Shown here: one piece after another, positions 33,501-43,100 of the stretch
How positions within the stretch are numbered: the first letter of the stretch is position 1
Layout: each line of letters opens with the position of its first letter
Notes under the pieces: generated by a model
Told to the model about the DNA's origin: nothing
Seen by the model: the letters and a program-made list of their open reading frames with translations, nothing else
Database searches by the model: none
Translations under genes and position numbers: made by a program
Assembly (NCBI GenBank): GCA_903907995.1
Contig: CAIVQH010000040.1
Location: 41,207 to 105,206, forward strand
DNA: 64,000 nt
Direction of reading: 5' to 3'
Source of the DNA: an uncultured Verrucomicrobiota bacterium
Lineage (GTDB): Bacteria; Verrucomicrobiota; Verrucomicrobiia; Limisphaerales; UBA9464

Positions 33501-36005
33501 ATGAACCGCCCCCTAACGGTCCTGCTTTCGCTCCACCATTCCTTCCGTCACGGCCGTCTCCTCGCGGGGATGCTGGTCTTCGCCACCTTCCTGCTGCTGC
33601 CCAACCGGCTGGCTGCCGACGGGGTCGTCTTTCACTGGAACAACAGCGCCGGGGGCGACTGGGGCGATACCAACAACTGGTCCCCCCGCCTGAACAGTGT
33701 GCCCGGCATCGATGACACCGTGTTCATCACCCTGCCCGGACAGTACACCATCACGGGTGCCGGCAATGCGGCCTCGTTGGAGGTGGGGGACGGCGAGGCC
33801 AGCTTTCCGACGCTGCTGCAGGACGGCAATGGCGTCTATGTCCTGGGCACCGCCCACGTGGCGAAAGGCAGCGCCATCGTGCTGACTGGCGGGATACCCG
33901 GCAACCTGCTCACCGGCGGGAGCTTCACGGCGCTGCAGGGCCTGACGCTGGACGGGAACATTGACTGGCGGTCGGGCTCTCTCGGCGGAATTGTGACGGT
34001 GACGACCAACGGCTCGATCACCGGCTCGGGTGAGCTGAATCACCTGCTGAATGCCAGCGTGTACAACCACGGCCAGTTCCTCTGGAACTCCCCCAATCTC
34101 ACGAGCGACGGTTCCTGGCTGGAGAACTTCCCCGACGGCGTGCTGGATTTCCAGGGTGACACCGCGTTTGACACGTTTGGCGGGTCGCGCTCGGCCAACG
34201 TCGTCATCAACGGCGGCAGGATGCTCAAATCCGCCGGCACTGGCGTCCTGGATTTCATCGGCCCGGCATTCTTCACCAATAACGCGGCGCTGTCGGTAAA
34301 GGCCGGGACGCTGAGGCTGTATAACACGGTCGTCCACAATGGGACGCTCGCCGTGGACGCCGGGGCGGGGGTGGAGTTCGTCTCGGGTTCGACCACACTC
34401 GGCCCGGCCCACACCATCACCGGTGAGGGTTTCTACGGGGTGCCGGAGAACGACAGCGTCATCCTTTACGGCAATCTGGCCGCCACGAATTTCCAGCTGA
34501 ACGGCCGGCTGATGGGCGATTGCAGCGTGAGCGGCACGATCCATGCCCATTCCGGCAGCTTTCAGGGAGCGCTCGCGGTCGCGCCGGGTGGCGTGATCAC
34601 CCTCAGCGGCTGCACCAATTGCAGCAGCATCTTCGTCGCCATGACCCTGAGCGGCCAGCTCGCCAACGCCGGCACGATCAACTGGCTCAACGGCGACCTG
34701 ATCTGTCTCGGTGGCAGCCTGAGCAACCTGCCGGGCGGAGTTTTCAACATCCTGTGTGACAATCCGCTGACGAGCTTCAATGGCTTGGGCGAATGGTCCA
34801 ATGCCGGGATCATCCGGAAGTCGGCCACGACCGGTACCAATGAGCTGTCGGGCATCGCGCTCAACAATCAGGGGTTGATAGACGTCCAGGCTGGCGGGCT
34901 GATCCTGCCCGGAGGGGTGACCAGCAGCGGCACGGAAAACACGGCGGCCGGCGCCACGCTGCTGCTGACTGGCGGCACGTTTGATCTCCAGGCCGGGCAC
35001 GCTTTCACCGGGGCGGGTTATTATGGCGTGCCTTTCGGGGGCAACATCACGCTGCTGGGCACAATCGCCGCCACCAACTTCCAGATGCACGGCGTCCTGC
35101 ACGGCACGAACGTGCTGGCGGGCACCCTGTTTTCCTACAGCGGAGAATTCGCCGGCGCGACCACGGTTGCGCCCGGCAGCGTGGTGAACCTCGACGGGTG
35201 TGTCGATTGCGGCTCCATCTACACCGGCATCCGGGTCAGCGGCAGCCTGACCAACTCCGGCACGGTGAACTGGCGGAGCGGCTCCTGGTATGGCCTGGGC
35301 GGCACGCTCGTCAACCTGCTCGGCGGGCTTGTGGACATCCAGGGCGACCTTCAGCTCAATCAGTTTGGCATCGACCACTGGTACAATTATTCGGGGGCAA
35401 CCATCCGCAAGAGCGCCGGCGACGGGACGGCGGTGCTCGACGGGCTGATCCTCGAGAACGGCGGCTCGGTGCAGGTGCGACGCGGCACCCTCCAGCTCAA
35501 GGACAACTACCACCCCTCCCTCGATACCGGCGGTGAACTCCTGTTCGGCCTGGACGGTCCCGGACATAATGGGCGCATCGTGTTCACCAGCCCCGCCCCG
35601 TTGACGGGGGTGCTGAACGTCGCCTTGCAGGGCGGCTACAAGCCCGCGCTCGGCGACAGCTTCACCGTGATCGAATATCCGGCCGCCACGGGTGACTTTA
35701 CCGCCACCAGCTTCCCCGACCTGCCGGCGGCTTTGAACTGGGAATACGACCGGACCGCCACCGCGGTCACGGTGAGCGTCATCTCCTCCGGACCGCGCCT
35801 CGGGCTCACCACGACCGGTGGCGTGCTCGGACTGCAGTGGTCGATGTTCACCACTCCGGGCTATCATCTCCGTTACGCCACCAATCTGGCCTCACCCATC
35901 CTCTGGCTGGACGTGACCAACCAGGTGGAGGAGGCCGACGGACAATTCTCCGTCCACGTCACTCCCGACCCGGCCCTACCCCACCTGTTCTTCCAGCTGC
36001 AATAG
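33501..36005 (+). CDS. Large secreted beta-rich protein with internal duplication
   Basis: 834 aa from the ATG at 33501 (a TTG at 33489 is possible). The signal peptide covers LLAGMLVFATFLLLPNRLAA, then HWNNSAGGDWGDTNNWSPR, a motif common at the start of passenger-like beta-helix proteins. Two segments of about 195 residues (starting YGVPENDSVIL and YGVPFGGNITL) align throughout, including paired-cysteine sites GCTNCSSI and GCVDCGSI. The C-terminal 100 residues (LGLQWSMFTTPGYHLRYATN, ending LFFQLQ) are the shared 'tail' module. No catalytic motif is seen. It is probably extracellular, of unknown function; carbohydrate binding or surface structure are possible. Confidence 0.75.
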   Translation: MNRPLTVLLSLHHSFRHGRLLAGMLVFATFLLLPNRLAADGVVFHWNNSAGGDWGDTNNWSPRLNSVPGIDDTVFITLPGQYTITGAGNAASLEVGDGEASFPTLLQDGNGVYVLGTAHVAKGSAIVLTGGIPGNLLTGGSFTALQGLTLDGNIDWRSGSLGGIVTVTTNGSITGSGELNHLLNASVYNHGQFLWNSPNLTSDGSWLENFPDGVLDFQGDTAFDTFGGSRSANVVINGGRMLKSAGTGVLDFIGPAFFTNNAALSVKAGTLRLYNTVVHNGTLAVDAGAGVEFVSGSTTLGPAHTITGEGFYGVPENDSVILYGNLAATNFQLNGRLMGDCSVSGTIHAHSGSFQGALAVAPGGVITLSGCTNCSSIFVAMTLSGQLANAGTINWLNGDLICLGGSLSNLPGGVFNILCDNPLTSFNGLGEWSNAGIIRKSATTGTNELSGIALNNQGLIDVQAGGLILPGGVTSSGTENTAAGATLLLTGGTFDLQAGHAFTGAGYYGVPFGGNITLLGTIAATNFQMHGVLHGTNVLAGTLFSYSGEFAGATTVAPGSVVNLDGCVDCGSIYTGIRVSGSLTNSGTVNWRSGSWYGLGGTLVNLLGGLVDIQGDLQLNQFGIDHWYNYSGATIRKSAGDGTAVLDGLILENGGSVQVRRGTLQLKDNYHPSLDTGGELLFGLDGPGHNGRIVFTSPAPLTGVLNVALQGGYKPALGDSFTVIEYPAATGDFTATSFPDLPAALNWEYDRTATAVTVSVISSGPRLGLTTTGGVLGLQWSMFTTPGYHLRYATNLASPILWLDVTNQVEEADGQFSVHVTPDPALPHLFFQLQ

Positions 36006-36099
36006 TGGCGGCCGGTTTCCAGGGAGCCTCCGGAGCGGGAAGGTCACAGCCGCCAGTCTTCGGCAAATCAGCCCACGGTAATCCCGTGCCTATCCGATT

Positions 36100-37719
36100 T
36101 CACTGCTTCGCCTGGTGCGTGACGATGGGCACATAACCGATCTCCAGCCCCTTGGGCGGGGTCACCAGCAGGGCCGGGTCGAGGCGCACGAGGGATCCGC
36201 GCGTGGGCGGGGCCATGTAGTCGCGGTCGAGCGGCCAGCTTGCGTGGAGCTTTTCCACCAAGGCCTGGAGTTTGGCCTTTTTCTCTGCGCTCCAGTCGTA
36301 TTGCTGGAAGGAGGGCTGATCGACGAAGCGATACCAGGAATAGGTCACCACGGAACCATCCGTGAGCCGGGCCGTGAAGGGGCCCAGCTTGGGGCCGGGC
36401 CGGCTCCAGGCACCGGAGGTCGGTGAGGTGTAGGCGGCTCCGGGCTCGCCCAGCTTGAACTCCTGCTTCAGCAGACCGGTTTCCGCCGGAACGTCCGTCG
36501 CCGCCACCGCCACGCGCTCCTCGCCCACGTGCCGATAATACTGGGGAAAGAAGCCGTTGGGACTGACGTCGCTGCGGTTCCATTGCAGGCCCCAGACGTT
36601 GCCGTCGAAGATCTTCGTGTCGAAGACGCGTTCCACGCCGGCCATCTTCTTGCCGGCCTGGTCGTAGCGCGTGGTGTGCGTGGTCAGCTTCGGTTTCCAG
36701 GCGCCCTTCGTGTCGAATTGTCCGGAGCTGGCCGGACCGCCATCCCGCCAGGCCTTGAAGGCGTCGTAAAGCGCGGCCTTCGAGTAGTAGGTGACATCCT
36801 GGACCAGAAAGGACCGGCCATCGGCATCCACGGGGAAGCGCAGCTTCGGCAGCTTCGAATAGTTCGTGCCGTGGGCATCCGCGCCATCAAAGCGGGGCAC
36901 CGTGTTGATCTCCATCGCGCCGCCGCCCATGGTGCCGGGCCGCGCATCGAGCCCGCGCCCGAAGAGGTAGGGATTTTTGAAGATCCGGCCGATTTTGCTC
37001 CAGGTTTCCGGGATGTAGTAGGCGATCGGGCCCTTGAAGTTCGCCGCGCTCAGGAAGCAGGTCCAGCTCTGGTCGCCCGTGGGCATGTCACCGGCGGACG
37101 CGTCGGTGAAGGGCAGCGCCATCCAGGTGTAGCCGAGGAATTCGCCGTCCGGATTGCCGGCGAAGGGCAGCGCATCGGGCGGGATGAGCAGCCGGTTGCT
37201 CAGTTGGGCGACGCCCAGGCGATGGTCCGGCAGCGCCTCGTTGGAATAGAAGAAGGACCAGCCCGGCGAGCCCACCTCGTAGTCGTAGCACTGCGGCGTC
37301 CCGTTCAGGCTGAACTTCGGAGGGCCGTAGCGGAAATGGTTGCCCGCCCAGTAGCCCAGCCCGCCCTCCACGGTCTGGAAGACGCTGCTCCACGTGGGGC
37401 CGCGTTCCTTCCAGGTGCGGGCCAGGGTGCCCTCCGGGGCGAGCGGCTGGTCCTTGTCGTCGGAGTTGTCGGGGATGATCCAGGAACCCGGGAGGCCGAT
37501 CTGGAAATCCGCCAGCGGCTGGTCCACCAGCCGCCATACGGCCGCATAAAAGCCCATGCCCGCCGTGTAGTTCGACTGCGGCGGGAGCGGCTCGTGCCCA
37601 AAGCCGATGTAACCGTGCAGCCCCTCGGAATGCAGCGTGACCTTGCCGGGAACGTTTTGCGCCGAGCCGGTCCCAGTCACGAGAGTCAGGCAGGTGAGGG
37701 AGATGACGATGCGCTTCAT
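36100..37719 (-). CDS. Secreted protein of unknown function
   Basis: 539 aa with a signal peptide (IVISLTCLTLVTGTGSA). It is rich in aromatic residues and Gly/Pro, with blocks such as HGYIGFGHEPLPPQSNY, GFYAAVWRLVDQPLADFQIG, GYWAGNHFRYGPPKF and SNRLLIPPDALPF. It lacks the StDL tail and obvious catalytic signatures. I do not recognise the family. The globular look suggests an enzyme or binding protein of the periplasm rather than an adhesin. It converges with the preceding secreted protein gene and is followed upstream by a family A repeat, so it is expressed singly. Confidence 0.7.
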   Translation of the reverse strand: MKRIVISLTCLTLVTGTGSAQNVPGKVTLHSEGLHGYIGFGHEPLPPQSNYTAGMGFYAAVWRLVDQPLADFQIGLPGSWIIPDNSDDKDQPLAPEGTLARTWKERGPTWSSVFQTVEGGLGYWAGNHFRYGPPKFSLNGTPQCYDYEVGSPGWSFFYSNEALPDHRLGVAQLSNRLLIPPDALPFAGNPDGEFLGYTWMALPFTDASAGDMPTGDQSWTCFLSAANFKGPIAYYIPETWSKIGRIFKNPYLFGRGLDARPGTMGGGAMEINTVPRFDGADAHGTNYSKLPKLRFPVDADGRSFLVQDVTYYSKAALYDAFKAWRDGGPASSGQFDTKGAWKPKLTTHTTRYDQAGKKMAGVERVFDTKIFDGNVWGLQWNRSDVSPNGFFPQYYRHVGEERVAVAATDVPAETGLLKQEFKLGEPGAAYTSPTSGAWSRPGPKLGPFTARLTDGSVVTYSWYRFVDQPSFQQYDWSAEKKAKLQALVEKLHASWPLDRDYMAPPTRGSLVRLDPALLVTPPKGLEIGYVPIVTHQAKQ

Positions 37720-37935
37720 AGGTTTGGTGGCCGGAGAATGGACGCGGCGGCGGGTCAGCCCTTCCGCTCAGGCATTCACCAGCGCCCCGATTGCACGCAA
37801 CTCGCCTCGGGCTGGCGAGCACTCTCTGGGTGCATCTTCACCGTGGCTACAATCAGATGAAGAGTTATGAGAGGTCCGCCCCAGGTGGGTGCTGAATCGC
37901 GGGGCATGCCGCCGGTGATGGAAGCCCTTCGGAGG

Positions 37936-38070
37936 TAGCGCAGATTTGCAATCTGCTGTATCGCCGATTTTCAATCGGCAACGGGTGGAATGCTCGTGCG
38001 TTCACGGGAAATCATTGGGCCGGTGCAGGTTGCAAACCTGCGATACGGCAGAATACAATTCTGCACTACC
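37936..38070. repeat. Family A palindrome-stack repeat, complete copy
   Basis: Hairpins GCAGATTTGCAATCTGC (37940-37956), GCCGATTTTCAATCGGC (37963-37979), GCAGGTTGCAAACCTGC (38025-38041) and GCAGAATACAATTCTGC (38048-38064), with TGTATC and GATACG spacers and GTAGC flanks. Its left half and core are the reverse complement of bases 1-67 of the window. It lies in the 480-base gap between the secreted protein and the toxin-antitoxin pair; bases 37720-37935 and 38071-38168 show nothing else clear. Confidence 0.85.
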
Positions 38071-38168
38071 GCCGCGCCGCGCTGCCGGCGGGGAATCAGC
38101 CGCCGCCAGCCATGGTGTCCAAATACGCCCGCTCTTTCTGCGCCGGCCGGGAGAGCGGGTGGTGCAGC

Positions 38169-38202
38169 TTGACAGCCAGTCGGGTGTAAAACATCGTTTT
38201 AC
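38169..38202 (+). promoter_or_regulatory. Putative promoter and operator of the toxin-antitoxin pair
   Basis: TTGACA at 38169-38174 could be a -35 box. A perfect palindrome GTAAAACATCGTTTTAC (38186-38202, 7-bp arms, 3-base centre) ends three bases before the antitoxin ATG. It overlaps the place where -10 and ribosome site would be, which fits autorepression by the AbrB-type antitoxin. No Shine-Dalgarno is visible, so the mRNA may be nearly leaderless. Confidence 0.55.
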
Positions 38203-38205
38203 GCC

Positions 38206-38433
38206 ATGGTCAAAACGATTTCCAAGATCGGCAACTCGCAGGGGCTCATGTTTGATGCCGCGCTGATGGATATGGCGCGGCTGAAGGCCGGCGACCAGGT
38301 GAACGTGGAGGTCCACGAGGGTGGCACGATCACGCTTACGCCGCTGCGTCCCCGGCCCGCCCGGGCCGAGGTGTCTCAGGTCATCCAGGCCACGATGAAG
38401 GATTACGCCCGGACGATGAAGCGGCTGGCATGA
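38206..38433 (+). CDS. AbrB/MazE-type antitoxin
   Basis: 75 aa. The N-terminal swapped-hairpin domain (VKTISKIGNSQGLMFDAALMDMARLKAGDQVNVEV, residues 2-36) is the SpoVT/AbrB DNA-binding fold. The C-terminal 25 residues (QVIQATMKDYARTMKRLA) form a likely helix that binds the toxin. The start overlaps nothing upstream; its stop overlaps the toxin start (ATGA), so the two are made together. It should neutralise the Doc-like toxin and repress its own promoter through the palindrome just upstream. Confidence 0.88.
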   Translation: MVKTISKIGNSQGLMFDAALMDMARLKAGDQVNVEVHEGGTITLTPLRPRPARAEVSQVIQATMKDYARTMKRLA

Positions 38434-38837
38434 AGGCCACGCCGGAAAACTGTTTCCACCTGACCGTCGAGATCGTTCGCGAAATCCACGCGGCGACCAT
38501 CGCCGGCTTTGGCGGTTCGGACGGTCTCCGCGAGCCGGCCCTGCTGGAATCCGCCGTGGCGGCACCCCAGGCCAGCTTCGGCGGCAAATCGCCCTACGGG
38601 GACATCGTGGAAGTGGCGGCCGCGTATCTCTTCTACCTCTGCAAAAATCATCCCTTCATCGACGGCAACAAACGGACGGCGCTCGGTGCCTGCCTGGTGT
38701 TCCTGCGCCTGAACGGGATCGAACCCAAACCCGACGGTCCTCCGTGGGAGGAATTGACACTGGGAGTGGCATCCAGCGAGCTGGACCGTGACGAAACCAC
38801 GCGTCGGCTGCGGAAACTGCTGCCGAAACCAAAGTGA
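38430..38837 (+). CDS. doc: Doc-type (death-on-curing) Fic-domain toxin
   Basis: 135 aa. The Fic motif HPFIDGNKRTALGACLVFL (about residues 71-89) contains the catalytic His and the NKR loop. LYFL-type helices (AAAYLFYLCKNHPF) precede it, and the N-terminal helix (LTVEIVREIHA) and DGLREPALLESAV match Doc. Characterised Doc proteins phosphorylate EF-Tu; Fic relatives AMPylate. Here a Gly replaces the usual Ala in DANKR, as in many Fic proteins, so phosphorylation or AMPylation cannot be decided. The partner is an AbrB-type antitoxin instead of Phd. Confidence 0.9.
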   Translation: MKATPENCFHLTVEIVREIHAATIAGFGGSDGLREPALLESAVAAPQASFGGKSPYGDIVEVAAAYLFYLCKNHPFIDGNKRTALGACLVFLRLNGIEPKPDGPPWEELTLGVASSELDRDETTRRLRKLLPKPK

Positions 38838-38887
38838 GACGAACTGAGGTTCGCCGAGTTGGCGGATGAGCAGTCACTACGGCTTCG

Positions 38888-39646
38888 CTACTTCGTGCCA
38901 TACACCAGCCTTAGCTTCTCCGCGTCGCCGGTGCTGATGTGGTTGTCCCCCCATTGGCCGATCACGCCGTCGTAGTCGTCGCCCACGGGGTCCAGCACGG
39001 CGCAGGGGCTGGTGCCGACGCCGTCCTTGCATTCGGATTCGCATTGGGAGGCCCAGCAGGTGCGGTAGTGCATGATGGAGCGGTAGTCGTAGCCCGGGGT
39101 CACGACGATCCAGTGGTCTTTGGGCACCCAGTCGTAATCGGATTCCCGGCCCGGCTTGATGTGTTCGTAGTGGACCGTGATGTAGCGGTCGCGGTCCCAG
39201 CGCTGGTGCTCGTGGAAGAAGCCCAGCACGTGGCCCAGCTCGTGAGCCGGCATCCACGGGCCCTGTTTCCACCAGAAGGCCGTGATGTTCACATCCTGCC
39301 GGGTCCCTTTGCGGTAGCCGTTGAAGGTCGTGTTGTTGCCCGCATCCGTCTGGCCCGTGAAATAGACGTATTCCGTCTCCGTGGTGCGGGGGATGAACTT
39401 GATATTGGCGCCGGTGGCCTCCCAAAGCTGCATCGCCTGCTTCACGGTCGCCGCCTGGGCGTCGGTCAGTTTCGAGAGGTCATAGGGGATGACGCCGTGC
39501 GGCCAAGGCAGCGGCTTTTCGGTTTTGGCATCCATGTGCGCGGGATCGGAAGTCGGGCCCGTGGCACAGCCGGCCAGCGCGAGGGCGAGCATGGCCATCC
39601 CCAGCAACAGACGAGCACGCAGGCGTTTCCAGGCGGAGAGTTGCAT
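38888..39646 (-). CDS. Astacin-family (M12A) zinc metalloprotease, lipoprotein
   Basis: 252 aa from the ATG at 39646. The lipobox ALAGC at about residue 24 follows a hydrophobic leader, so it is anchored in a membrane. The catalytic domain starts at about 45 (WPHGVIPYDLSKL). It carries the zinc motif HELGHVLGFFHEHQR and the Met-turn SIMHYR, both complete. An ACWASQCESECK-like cysteine cluster (CWASQCESECKDG) probably makes a disulfide loop. It is likely a surface or periplasmic endopeptidase. There is a 50-base gap to the converging toxin gene. Confidence 0.92.
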   Translation of the reverse strand: MQLSAWKRLRARLLLGMAMLALALAGCATGPTSDPAHMDAKTEKPLPWPHGVIPYDLSKLTDAQAATVKQAMQLWEATGANIKFIPRTTETEYVYFTGQTDAGNNTTFNGYRKGTRQDVNITAFWWKQGPWMPAHELGHVLGFFHEHQRWDRDRYITVHYEHIKPGRESDYDWVPKDHWIVVTPGYDYRSIMHYRTCWASQCESECKDGVGTSPCAVLDPVGDDYDGVIGQWGDNHISTGDAEKLRLVYGTK

Positions 39647-40114
39647 AGCCGAGGGGAGGGTTCCGCGCGCCGGCGGCTGGCTCAATCGCAAAATCACCCC
39701 GTTCTAAGCGCGGAGCACGGACCGTCTGGTCCGCAGTCGGGCCTGCGGGCGCGCGCAAGGTCGGGAACTCCGCCCCGATGTTCCACCAATCAGTGAGCCG
39801 CTCAGTCGGACGGAAAATCGGGCCGTATCGGCCCAGTTCACGCGGACGTGACCGTCCGCGCTCCTTTTCGACTGCATCGTTCCGGCTAAGCAACGGAGTG
39901 GGGGAGTGGGGAGCGAGAAGTCAGAGCCTCCTGACGTCGGCTGCTACGAGGAGACGGGCGGAGGTGCTTGCGCACCGGCTACCGGGCGCGGGTGCAAAGG
40001 GGATATGCTGAGGTGCGCGCTTCGGCCATCCCAAGGTTGACTTTCGGCCTTACTCGTTAAGATTCAAAACCTTCCACATCGCTAGGCGCGGAAACGCAGA
40101 AAAATCATGCACGC
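39647..40114. other. Intergenic region upstream of the mosaic secreted protein
   Basis: No gene is supported. A hairpin CGCGGACGTGACCGTCCGCG at 39841-39860 followed by CTCCTTTTC could be a weak terminator on the plus strand. The last 80 bases are lower in GC and probably contain the promoter for the gene at 40115. Confidence 0.4.
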
Positions 40115-43100
40115 ATGAATCCTCCAAATACACACACCTCGCCGTCCTACGGCGCCAAACTCGGGCTGGCAGTCGCTTTGGCGGCGGCCTTTAGCCTGGC
40201 CACCCAGGGCCAGACCATCCCCAATCCAAGCTTCGAAACGGACACCTTCACCGTGTCTCCAGGCTACGTTTCCGGTAACGCCGCCATCACCGGCTGGGCC
40301 GCCACCCTCCCCGGGCATGCGGGTCTCAACCCGGCGACCGACAATGTCTTTGCGAACAACGGCACGATTCCGAACGGCAAGAATGTGGCTTTCCTCGAGT
40401 CCACAGCGGATGGTGCCTCCGCGCTCTCCAGCACGATCAGCGGGCTCACCGTGGGCACGAAGTACAAACTGACCTTCCGCGCCAACGCCTCCACCAACCA
40501 GACGCCGAATGTGCACGTGGCGATTGACGGGCAGGAAATCCTGTTCGTGCAGATCCACCCATCCGGTGCCGGCTCGCCGTACACCTACCTCGCGACGGAA
40601 TTTACCGCCGCAGCGGCCTCGCAGACGCTCGCCCTGACGAATGACGCCGTGCCAAACAATGGCGACACTTCAAGCACCCTGCTGGTGGATGATTTCGCGA
40701 TCGCACCGAGCAGCAACCGGTGGGCCACCGCCGCCTGGACCGGCGACGCCGACTCCGGGGTGGATGCCAACTTCTTCTACACCCACGCCTACAACTTCGG
40801 CAGCGGGAACAGCCCGGTGATCAACGGCATCACGTTCACCGGCGTCGGGGGCGGCAACCCCAACGTGCCGGGCTCGTTCTCGACGACGTTGCTGGGGAAT
40901 GTCTTCAACGGCGACAACAACGACATCACGGCCGGGACCGATGCCAGCGTCGGGCTGGCGACTGATTTCGTCTATGGTGGCACGGTGACGACCGGCAACA
41001 ATCAGGCCATCACGATCAAGGGGCTGGTCGCGGGTCGCGACTATGTGGCAACGATTTACACCTTCGGCTGGGAGACGCCGGATGAAACGTCCCGTTGGGC
41101 CACCTTCAACGTGGGCGGCGACCGGCTGACCATCAACCAGGACGCGCTGGGCAACAACGCCGGCCAGCGCATCACCTATAGCTACACCGCCGATTCCACC
41201 GGCAACGTGACGATCCAGTACGCGCCGCTCGACAACACTGGCCAGAGCATCCACACGTACGGCTTCAGCAACCGTGAGGCGGTCAGCCGCAATGTGGCCC
41301 CGGCCATCACGCAGGATCCCGCCAGCACCACGGTGTCCGAGGGCGTCGCAGTGACCTTCTCCGTGAGTGCCACGGCGATCCCGACCGCGACCTACGCCTG
41401 GCGTTACAAGGGCAATCCCATCAACGGGGCCACGAACGCGACGTACACCATCCCGGCCGTCGCCACGACGGATGCGGGCAATTACGACGTGATCGTGACC
41501 AACCCCCTGGGTTCGGTGCCCAGCAAGGTGGCCAAGCTCACGGTCGGCGTGGCCATGGTCAATCCGAGCTTCGAGGCGGACACCTTCACCGTCTTCCCCG
41601 GCTATGTGAGCGGCAACGGCCCGATCACGGGCTGGGATTCCCTGCCGAACCACGGCATCAACCCGGGCGGTGGCAGCCCGTTCGCGGACAACGGCACGAT
41701 CCCGAACGGTGCCCAGGTCGCCTTCATGCAGGGCGATGGCGTGCTGAGCCAGACCGTGGCCGGACTGACCCCGAACGCGCAGTACTACCTGCACTATTAT
41801 GAGAATGCGCGCGGCGGCAACCTCCCGTACCTCGCGGCAAGGATCGCCAGTAACACGGTCGTTCCGGCCCACCTGGTGACCTCGGTCGGCGGCGCCAATC
41901 CGTATCACGAGATCTACAGCGATGTGTTTGCGGCCACGGACACGACGCAGCTGCTGGAGTTCGTGAAGAGCAACCCGCTGGGCGGCGACACCACCGCCCT
42001 CGTGGACAACGTCGCCCTCGTGGCCATTCCGGCCGGCACCGCCCCGGTGGTAACGACCGATCCGAGCCCCGCCTCCACCTCGGTGGGCGGCTCCGCCACC
42101 TTCACCACCCACGCCATCGGCAGCCTGCCCCTGAGCTACGTCTGGCTGAAGAATGGCACCCCCATCGACGGCCAGACGGGTCCAACCCTCACCCTCACCG
42201 GCGTGCAGAAGCCGGACGACACCGATTACTCCGTCCGCGTCACCAACGGCGCCGGCACGGTCACCTCGGCCTCGGCGCACCTGACGGTATTTGAGCCCAT
42301 CGCGGACCTGTACAACACGGGTGTGGATGATCACCGCACGCTCGTGGCCAATGCCGCGGCCGATCCGCACTACACCCTCATCCAGAGCGATGACCCGGCG
42401 TTTGCCGGACCCCAGTCGTTCGTGATCAACGACAATGCGTTCCCGATCGGGCCCTGGCTGGCGACCACCCCTGATTCCAAGTGGATCGGGCCGCGCGCCG
42501 ACGCAAACAACGGCAACCTGCCGGGCAACTACACCTATCGCACGATGTTTAACGTGGGGGACCGTGATCCTTCGACTGTCATCATTGTGGGACGCTGGCT
42601 CACCGACAACACCGGTGTGGACGTCCTCGTCAACGGCGTTTCCGTTACCAATGTACCGTTGAGCAGCTCGTTCACCGCGTGGACCACCTTCACGCTGGCG
42701 ACCACCAACGCGACGTTCAAGCAGGGCACCAACACGATCGACTTCGTGATGAACAACGCCCCGCCCGCCGGCCCCGCCGGCATCCGCGTGGAATACACGC
42801 TGACCAACCTGCGCATTCCGCCGGGCGTCGCGCCGAGCATCCTGAGCTCGCCGGTCAGCCAGCAGGTCGCGATCGGGGACACGGTCAGCCTCAGCGCCAG
42901 CGCGAAGGGTTCCGCCCCGCTGACCTACCAGTGGTTCAAGAATGGCCAGCCGGTCCAGGGTGCGACCAACCTGACGCTCGGGTTCACCAACGTGACCTCG
43001 GCGGTCTCCGGCATCTACACCCTCACGGTGTCCAACCCGACGGGCACTGCCACGACCGATCCGGCCAGCGTCTGCGTCTCGCTGCAGCCCCTCACCGGCA

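Noticed and set aside
33513..35867. Minus-strand frame of 784 residues opposite the secreted protein
   Set aside because: The plus frame has a signal peptide, internal repeats and a shared tail; the minus frame does not.
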